The notes beneath the pieces are model-generated. The model made no database searches, was not told where the DNA came from, and was given only the letters and a program-made list of their open reading frames with translations. A stretch of 55,058 nucleotides of DNA, taken from positions 1 to 55,058 of the forward strand of contig JAMOBJ010000022.1 of assembly GCA_039908095.1 (NCBI GenBank). Direction: 5' to 3'. Origin of the DNA: Nitrospirae bacterium YQR-1 (GTDB taxonomy: Bacteria > Nitrospirota > Thermodesulfovibrionia > Thermodesulfovibrionales > Magnetobacteriaceae). Below, one piece after another: positions 50,211 through 55,058 of this stretch; positions within the stretch are counted from its first letter, which is position 1, and the number at the start of each line of letters is the position of its first letter. Position numbers and translations under genes: made by a program.

Positions 50211-52082
50211 ATGGGCAAAATAGAAAGACATCTTCTTAAAAAAAAGGAAAAGATATTTATGGGAGACGATTACAAGCTCCTTGTTCCCCTTGCCGAGGAA
50301 TTTAAAAAATATGATATGGCTGAGGCTGTTACAATTCTGAAGTACTGCGTAAAAAAACATCCTGACTATATGAGTGCACACGTAAGCCTTGGCAAAATAT
50401 ATATGGAAAACGGATACACTGAAAGTGCCATAGAGGAGTTTGAAAGGGTAATAAATGTAATACCAAATAACATCCTCTCCCAACGAAAACTTGCCACCCT
50501 TTACGAACAAACAGGGCAAATCGGCAAAGCCATAATGTCTCATAAAATGGTTCTTATCCTAAATCCCGGTGACACCGTAGCTACAGAGTCAATCAAGGCT
50601 CTCACCGGGAATGATAAGCCGGCGTCCTTGCAAACTGATACCGAACCGTTAAGTGATGCCGAGCTTGAGGCATTAATTAGTGATGATGAGACACCGGAGA
50701 CGCTTTCAGAGCAAAACCAGCCTGATGAACTGTCAGATTTCGGCACGGAAGCACAGCACATTGAAAAATATAACGAAATGGACGATACGGCAACTGCGGC
50801 TATTGCGGCAGAAGTCCTTGCCGACATTGCCCCAACAGAGCCGGAAGTGGTATTAGATGATATTACAGAGGAGCTCTTAAGTGATTCAGGCGATGAAATT
50901 GAGCATACTGAAAAACTTGAGGATATAGAGGAAATGATAGCGGCATCACTTGAGGGGGATGTAACGCCGGATATTGCCCCAACAGAGCCGGAAATGGTAT
51001 TAGATGATATTACTGAGGAGCTCTTAAGTGATTCAGGCGATGAAATACAGTTAAGTGAACACCGCTGGGATTCTACAGATGATACAACAGCAAATGCAGC
51101 AGGGGATTTTATTGATGACGGCAGCTTTATTTTAAGCCCAAATGAGCCTGTTTCAGAAGAGGAAGAAGATACCGAGACAATAATTGCAAAAGATAGTGCA
51201 CAATCCAATCTACTACAAGATGAACAGGAAAGACAATTGTGGGATCCTTTTGCAGAACCGTCTGTTGCCGGCATTGTTAACGGCTATGGTCTCCAACCGC
51301 TTGTATATCTGGGGGATGTTGACAGTGCAGATGCTGTGAAAGACGTCTCAGCCGGCTTGCACTCAGAAGGTAAAAATGACATTATAGAGCTGACCGAGGA
51401 TGACTATATTTCTGGGGATGAAGCTGAGTTAAGCGACTCTGACGTTGCCGATTTGTTGCAGATTAGTCCGGGTGTCAACATTATCAGGGATAGTTCCGTG
51501 CACCCTGCAAAGCCGGATGCCTCAGACCTTGAAAGCCCGGATATTACCATCATCTCGGACTCGGAAATGAAAGCCCTTATCTCAGACATACCTGGTGATG
51601 AGCAAGCAGATATTGCTTATGATTTTGATTCAGATATGAAGGAACTTATCCTGGACGGGCCGGATAGTGAAAATGCCGGCGGCACTGCTGGTTTTAGTTC
51701 AGACATAACAGAGCTCATAGCGGCGGCAGGCATATACGGAGGTGGAGAGATTGATAAGATTTCCGACACTGTGGAGCAGCACAGCCTGGTTGGCATGGAA
51801 GACATGTCAGCTCAGGAGCAGGAGCTTCTGATTAAAGATGAAATCGAAATGATAGAAAACTATATACTTACCGAGAGGTTTCTCTCAGCGATAAAGGCAT
51901 ATAATCAACTGCACGAAAGGTTTCCCAACAATACTGAAATAAAGCAGAATCTGGACAATTTACGGACATCCGCCAGGTTGTTGGATAAAGATGAAAACGC
52001 ATTAATCAGAAAGCTTGATTTTTTGAAAGGCCGTTTAAAGGAAAAAATGAGGGGGGTAAGTGTCGGACCTGCTTACAGCTAA
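50211..52082 (+). CDS. TPR protein with long acidic, internally repeated region
   Basis: A 623-residue protein. Residues about 20-135 carry three TPR-like units (DYMSAHVSLGKIYMENGYTE, NNILSQRKLATLYEQTGQIG). Residues about 145-540 are strongly acidic and probably disordered, with a duplicated unit IAPTEPEVVLDDITEELLSD at about 206 and 255. A helical C-terminus follows (ELLIKDEIEMIENYILTE, then RFLSAIKAYNQLHERFPNNT), with one more TPR. It could be a scaffold. ATG 50211 lies two bases after coaBC; an ATG at 50259 with AAGGA upstream is also possible. Function unknown. Confidence 0.8.
   Translation: MGKIERHLLKKKEKIFMGDDYKLLVPLAEEFKKYDMAEAVTILKYCVKKHPDYMSAHVSLGKIYMENGYTESAIEEFERVINVIPNNILSQRKLATLYEQTGQIGKAIMSHKMVLILNPGDTVATESIKALTGNDKPASLQTDTEPLSDAELEALISDDETPETLSEQNQPDELSDFGTEAQHIEKYNEMDDTATAAIAAEVLADIAPTEPEVVLDDITEELLSDSGDEIEHTEKLEDIEEMIAASLEGDVTPDIAPTEPEMVLDDITEELLSDSGDEIQLSEHRWDSTDDTTANAAGDFIDDGSFILSPNEPVSEEEEDTETIIAKDSAQSNLLQDEQERQLWDPFAEPSVAGIVNGYGLQPLVYLGDVDSADAVKDVSAGLHSEGKNDIIELTEDDYISGDEAELSDSDVADLLQISPGVNIIRDSSVHPAKPDASDLESPDITIISDSEMKALISDIPGDEQADIAYDFDSDMKELILDGPDSENAGGTAGFSSDITELIAAAGIYGGGEIDKISDTVEQHSLVGMEDMSAQEQELLIKDEIEMIENYILTERFLSAIKAYNQLHERFPNNTEIKQNLDNLRTSARLLDKDENALIRKLDFLKGRLKEKMRGVSVGPAYS
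50826..51046 (+). repeat. Direct repeat inside the TPR gene
   Basis: A 74-base unit at 50826-50899 recurs at 50973-51046, shifted by 147 bases (49 codons), with only a few changes. It codes for the IAPTEPE...DDITEELLSDSGDEI block. The near-identity of the DNA suggests a recent duplication. Confidence 0.9.
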
Positions 52083-53145
52083 TGCAGGGCGCATAGGGCG
52101 GTTAAAGGAAACACTGCGGCAGCGCAATGTTGGAGCTCTCCTTGTGGTTACTCTTGCAAACATCCGGTATCTTACGGGTTTTAGCGGCTCAAGTGGTTTT
52201 TTGCTGATAAGCCGGCAGGGGGATTTCTTTTTTACAGATTTCCGGTATAAAGAGCAAAGCGAGGCTGAGGTGTCGGGTGCAGAAGTTATAATAACCGAAA
52301 ACGACAGTATCAACTTCATAACCGGTTTTATGAAGGAAAAGTTAGGGTTACAGGATTTTTTCTTTGAGGATATGGCCACGTTCAGGCAATATCGGCAGTT
52401 TAAGAAGGACTGTGAGGTCAGCCCGATGCAGGATGTGGTGGAGGAGCTGCGTGTACAAAAGGATGAATCAGAGGTGGACTTAATTGCCAGGGCTATAGAG
52501 AGAGCGGAGTGTGCCTTTAAAGAGGTGCGGCCGTACATAAGGGTTGGGGTTTCTGAGCGTGAAATCGCACTGAGGCTTGAGGAGAATCTGAAAAAAGCCG
52601 GAGTCCGTAAATTGCCCTTTGACACGATAGTGGCCTCGGGTGCCAACTCAGCGGTAGTACATGCTAAACCCACGGATAAAACACTGGAGGCGGGGGATTT
52701 AGTGCTGATAGACTGGGGAGGTGAGTGTGAGGGGTATTGTTCGGATATGACGAGGACTTTTTTATTAAGAGGCGGGGATATATCAAAGAAGTGTGAAATA
52801 TATGAGACGGTACATGGGGCAAATGAGGCGGGCCGAAACGGAGTAGCTCCGGGCATGACTGCCGCTGAGACAGATGCTTTAGCAAGGGACTTTATTGGAA
52901 AAGCGGGATATGGCGGCTGCTTTGGGCATTCAACCGGTCACGGTGTAGGGCTTGACGTCCATGAGGCCCCCTACATCAGAAGCTACGGTATTGAGACTAA
53001 CTTACGGCAGGGGATGGTCTTTACGATAGAGCCGGGGATATACATAAGCGGCCTGGGCGGCGTTAGAATCGAGGACATGGTATGTGTTGGTGCAAATAAT
53101 GGTAAAACATTAACTACACTACCGAGAGAACTTGAAATATTGTAG
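52060..53145 (+). CDS. pepP: M24 aminopeptidase P / Xaa-Pro dipeptidase
   Basis: Cuts Xaa-Pro bonds at peptide N-termini. 361 residues, with the creatinase-like N-terminal domain (IRYLTGFSGSSGFLLI) and the pita-bread domain. The two-metal ligands are D218 (LIDWGGE), D229 (SDMTRT), H294 (GHSTGHGVGLDVHE), E324 (TIEPGIY) and E338 (VRIEDM). GTG 52060 follows GAGGGGGG and overlaps the TPR gene by 23 bases. It ends the divIVA-hisS operon. Confidence 0.94.
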   Translation: MSDLLTANAGRIGRLKETLRQRNVGALLVVTLANIRYLTGFSGSSGFLLISRQGDFFFTDFRYKEQSEAEVSGAEVIITENDSINFITGFMKEKLGLQDFFFEDMATFRQYRQFKKDCEVSPMQDVVEELRVQKDESEVDLIARAIERAECAFKEVRPYIRVGVSEREIALRLEENLKKAGVRKLPFDTIVASGANSAVVHAKPTDKTLEAGDLVLIDWGGECEGYCSDMTRTFLLRGGDISKKCEIYETVHGANEAGRNGVAPGMTAAETDALARDFIGKAGYGGCFGHSTGHGVGLDVHEAPYIRSYGIETNLRQGMVFTIEPGIYISGLGGVRIEDMVCVGANNGKTLTTLPRELEIL

Positions 53146-53238
53146 TGTTAATGAATAAAGTATTGCGGGAAATCGGCAAAACAGTTATAAACAATCAACG
53201 TAGAAGACGGGCTTTATTGGTATAAAGGGTGCGGCGTG

Positions 53239-53267
53239 TTGCAAATATTTTATTTTTATGGTATCCT
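53239..53267 (+). promoter_or_regulatory. Promoter of the 53274 gene, likely leaderless
   Basis: TTGCAA (53239-53244), a 17-base spacer and TATCCT (53262-53267) with extended TG at 53259-53260. The ATG at 53274 is where transcription should begin, and no Shine-Dalgarno sequence fits between. Confidence 0.5.
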
Positions 53268-53273
53268 GAAATT

Positions 53274-53648
53274 ATGACAGTAATAACAATACCAAGACCG
53301 TTAAGAGAGAAATTAGGCGATGACGGAACCGATGCCTTTATTGAAGTTATCAACAAAATAGATATAGAGTCTAAAAAAGGTTTGGCTACTGAGGCTGGTT
53401 TGTTGTTAGTGGAAACAAGGCTTACCAGCGAAATAGCGAGGCTTGATGAGAAGTTTTCAGGCGAAATAGCAAAGCTTGATGAGAAGCTTTCAGGTGAAAT
53501 CGCATCACTTAAAACCAATGTCAGTGAATTAAAATATGACGTTGAGAAAATAAATGACCGCATAACTGATGTAATTAAATGGGTAGCAGCCATGCTGGTA
53601 GCCCAGGCTGCAGTGATAGCTGCAATAGTAAGGCTTCTTTCACATTGA
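53274..53648 (+). CDS. Small coiled-coil protein with C-terminal membrane helix
   Basis: A 124-residue protein starting MTVITIPRPLREKLGDDGTDAF. A head domain (1-40) is followed by a coiled coil with tandem units EIARLDEKFSG, EIAKLDEKLSG and EIASLKTNVSE, then one membrane helix WVAAMLVAQAAVIAAIVRLL at the end. The form is that of DUF1640/LA_3696-type proteins, which are often found near mobile or repeat DNA; function unknown. An upstream in-frame start at 53229 adds 15 residues but lies in the promoter. Confidence 0.65.
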   Translation: MTVITIPRPLREKLGDDGTDAFIEVINKIDIESKKGLATEAGLLLVETRLTSEIARLDEKFSGEIAKLDEKLSGEIASLKTNVSELKYDVEKINDRITDVIKWVAAMLVAQAAVIAAIVRLLSH

Positions 53649-53662
53649 TATTCTGAAGCGTT

Positions 53663-53795
53663 ATACCAAGTTGCATTCAATCGTCTAACTTCGTTGGCTT
53701 CGTCAAAAGCCCCTGGGCGTCTCCCCAAAGGGGAATCCGGGGAAGCGTCGCTTTCTCCCAGCCGCCTGTGTTTACTTCCGACTGCTACTTGGTAT
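53663..53795 (+). repeat. ATACCAAG intergenic repeat, full-length copy, in the gap 53649-53985
   Basis: A 133-bp copy, beginning ATACCAAGTTGCATTCAATC and ending GACTGCTACTTGGTAT. It includes CTAACTTCGTTGGCTTCGTC and an inner TCCCCAAAGGGGAATCCGGGG module (53720-53740 area). It fills much of a 337-base gap; the rest (53840-53985) is AT-rich leader DNA before the next gene, with no clear promoter. Confidence 0.92.
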
Positions 53796-53813
53796 TAGCG
53801 ATAGAGCTGTGTA

Positions 53814-53839
53814 CCGGATTTTCAATATCGGATTTCGGG
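53814..53839 (-). repeat. Short repeat CCCGAAATCCGATATTGAAAATCC, copy 2
   Basis: On the minus strand this matches 44968-44992 with one change. It begins 18 bases after the end of an ATACCAAG copy. Confidence 0.7.
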
Positions 53840-53985
53840 TTGCATGTATTGCTTTACTAAGTTTTTTGTGATATATTACAAAGGCAATGTAAAGTGACAT
53901 TTTACGAGGTGCCGTTGCTTAAAAAAACAATGTATGTATTAGAAAAGGGATATTATCTGTCAATGTTTTAAAAAATCTAACTAAA

Positions 53986-54993
53986 ATGGAGCTTTGTTCG
54001 TTTATGGACAAGAAAGAGAAAACTAATGAGTTAAACCCGGCAAAATCAAAAAGAGGCAGGAAAAAATCCACAGAAGGACAGTATAACCAATCAGTTTCAG
54101 AATCTCCCTCAAAGTTAAGCTTAAAGCAGAAGACATATGGAGAGGTTGTATCTTATCAGCTTAACTACAGCTCTTTAGCATTCCTTACACGCAACGACAA
54201 AATGATTTCTATTTTTAATGACTTAAAATCTGTTGCAAAAACCGGCTACAAGGTATTAATCCATGGCCTTGCCGGCTGTGGTAAGACTCTGATGGCAATG
54301 ATGGTGCATCAGCTGAGTGAACGTACAGACAGCGCTTTTGCAGAGTTTAACACAAGGGCAATAGCACCGTCTGATATGGAAATCTTTTTATTCGGGCATG
54401 TTCAATATGAAAATGAGACTGCAAAAGCAGGCCTTTTGAGTCAGGTAAACAACGGAACCCTGTTTGTTAACGACATCTTAAATCTGCCCCACTGGCTGCT
54501 GGAAAAACTCCTTACCGCCGTGGATAGCCACAAGTACATGCCTGTTGGCGGCGATAAACCGGAAAGTTTAAATGTCCGCCTTGTTACGTCAGTTAACAAT
54601 GATATTAAAAGCGTTATAAGCAGTAATTCCACACTTGAGGACCTGCTGTATCGCCTTGGTGATTTCTTTCTGCCGGCTCCAACGCTAAAAGAAAGAGAGG
54701 GTGACATTAAACTGTTGTTTGACCACTTTTTAGCGGATACTTGCAAGGACCTTAAAATAGACGTTCCCGTTGTTTCCAATGAGGCCTACAGAGCTCTTGA
54801 TAACCACACATGGCCTGGCAACATCACAGAGCTAAAGAGCGTTGCCAAAAACGCCGCTCTCAAAGCTGCTCCCAATATGATTACCACTGAGCATATCATC
54901 TTTTTAAAACAGCCATATACACTGCCACAGGACGGACCGCATAGGCTTAAAGATATAATTTCCGGGGTTGTGGCCACTTATGAGATACTATGA
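53986..54993 (+). CDS. Degenerate sigma-54-activator-type AAA+ protein
   Basis: A 335-residue protein with the NtrC-type ATPase layout but changed motifs. Walker A is GLAGCGKT (94-101). The GAFTGA loop that contacts sigma-54 is missing: the site reads FLFGHVQYENETAKAG. The Walker B region is GTLFVNDI instead of GTLFLDEI. Sensor-I-type LVTSVNND, LPAPTLKEREGDI and TWPGNITELKS follow. The C-terminus stops at LKDIISGVVATYEIL, just where a Fis-type HTH would begin, so it has no DNA-binding domain. The Lys/Arg-rich N-terminal KSKRGRKKS is AT-hook-like. It cannot act as a normal activator; it may regulate one, or be decaying. The start could be ATG 53986 or 54004. Confidence 0.75.
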   Translation: MELCSFMDKKEKTNELNPAKSKRGRKKSTEGQYNQSVSESPSKLSLKQKTYGEVVSYQLNYSSLAFLTRNDKMISIFNDLKSVAKTGYKVLIHGLAGCGKTLMAMMVHQLSERTDSAFAEFNTRAIAPSDMEIFLFGHVQYENETAKAGLLSQVNNGTLFVNDILNLPHWLLEKLLTAVDSHKYMPVGGDKPESLNVRLVTSVNNDIKSVISSNSTLEDLLYRLGDFFLPAPTLKEREGDIKLLFDHFLADTCKDLKIDVPVVSNEAYRALDNHTWPGNITELKSVAKNAALKAAPNMITTEHIIFLKQPYTLPQDGPHRLKDIISGVVATYEIL

Positions 54994-55020
54994 TAGAAAC
55001 ATGAAAGATAGCCTCATTGG

Positions 55021-55058
55021 TTAAAATAGTAGCCATGACCAACAAGGAGGGCAACAGA
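55021..55058 (+). promoter_or_regulatory. Start of a further gene at the window edge
   Basis: AAGGAGGG at 55043-55050 is a strong Shine-Dalgarno site whose start codon would lie just past the window end. An ATG at 55035 also begins an open frame, with a TTAAAAT box at 55021-55027 before it. Which is used cannot be told. Confidence 0.35.

Noticed and set aside
53151..53225. 24-residue frame starting MNKVLREIGKT after pepP
   Set aside because: Too short, no ribosome site; at most a gene remnant.
53195..53728. 177-codon minus-strand frame opposite the coiled-coil gene
   Set aside because: Antisense shadow of the EIAxLDEK repeats that continues into the intergenic repeat.
1..55058. CRISPR arrays, tRNA or rRNA genes, classical insertion sequences
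   Set aside because: No regular short repeats with spacers, no cloverleaf with a GGTTCGA-type arm, no rRNA-like conserved blocks and no transposase other than the edge Rpn-type fragment were seen.

Overview
The window is bacterial chromosome: tightly packed operons with 1-30 base gaps and many 4-base start/stop overlaps, no tRNA or rRNA gene seen, and moderate G+C. The gene set (glutamine-dependent NadE, MurJ, TlyA, DivIVA, HisS, YicC-Gmk-RpoZ-CoaBC, an archaeal-type phosphoglycerate-mutase-like protein beside threonine genes, HD-GYP, CHASE2 kinase, small c-type cytochrome) fits a Gram-negative anaerobe or microaerophile. My best guess is Nitrospirota or a deltaproteobacterial-type lineage. 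This is inferred from gene content and the style of the intergenic repeats, not from a marker search.

Layout. 1-435: 3' end of an Rpn-type PD-(D/E)XK nuclease. 579-4716: nadE, a lipoprotein, a ferritin-like protein, rsmI and purN. 4716-5397: a hicBA toxin-antitoxin pair lying exactly between two copies of an intergenic repeat. 5390-6640: HD-GYP protein. 6940-12057: NifU-like protein, AMIN/amidase_3 cell-wall amidase, lone EcfT-like membrane protein, D-aminoacylase and PerM transporter in one operon. 12092-16628 (minus): GmrSD-type DUF262/DUF1524 protein, RluD-type synthase, orphan ParA with an unknown partner, YjfB-like protein. 16838-19382: three phage-tail-like genes. 19612-21551: AT-rich type II restriction-modification pair (MvaI/BcnI-type nuclease). 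21608-24770 (minus): tlyA, a tandem-repeat protein with a basic tail, and a membrane histidine kinase. 25065-27599: CHASE2-Ser/Thr kinase. 27673-31763 (minus): glycosyltransferase fusion, double cyclic-nucleotide-binding protein, monoheme cytochrome c. 32054-36092: unknown protein, murJ, M20 peptidase, unknown protein with a non-canonical start. 36199-41598 (minus): six-gene amino-acid operon. 41940-44872 (minus): nucleotide-sugar dehydrogenase, epimerase and glycosyltransferase. 45322-53145: divIVA-hisS-yicC-gmk-rpoZ-coaBC-TPR-pepP. 53274-54993: coiled-coil membrane protein and a degenerate sigma-54-activator-type ATPase.

The most interesting system is the minus-strand operon 41598-36199: Zn-ribbon threonine synthase, ThiS/MoaD-like sulfur carrier, NIL-domain protein, second threonine synthase, phosphoglycerate-mutase-like putative homoserine kinase, and aspartate kinase. 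It suggests O-phosphohomoserine as a branch point for both threonine and a sulfur-carrier-fed homocysteine route. The second theme is a family of about 80-145 bp imperfectly palindromic intergenic repeats (termini like ATACCAAGTTGCA and TGCAACTTGGTAT), at least ten full or partial copies in 55 kb, two of which bracket hicBA. The third is unusual translation starts: a CTG start for tlyA, a probable ATT start at 35241, and several promoters whose -10 box sits so close to the ATG that the mRNA should have almost no leader.
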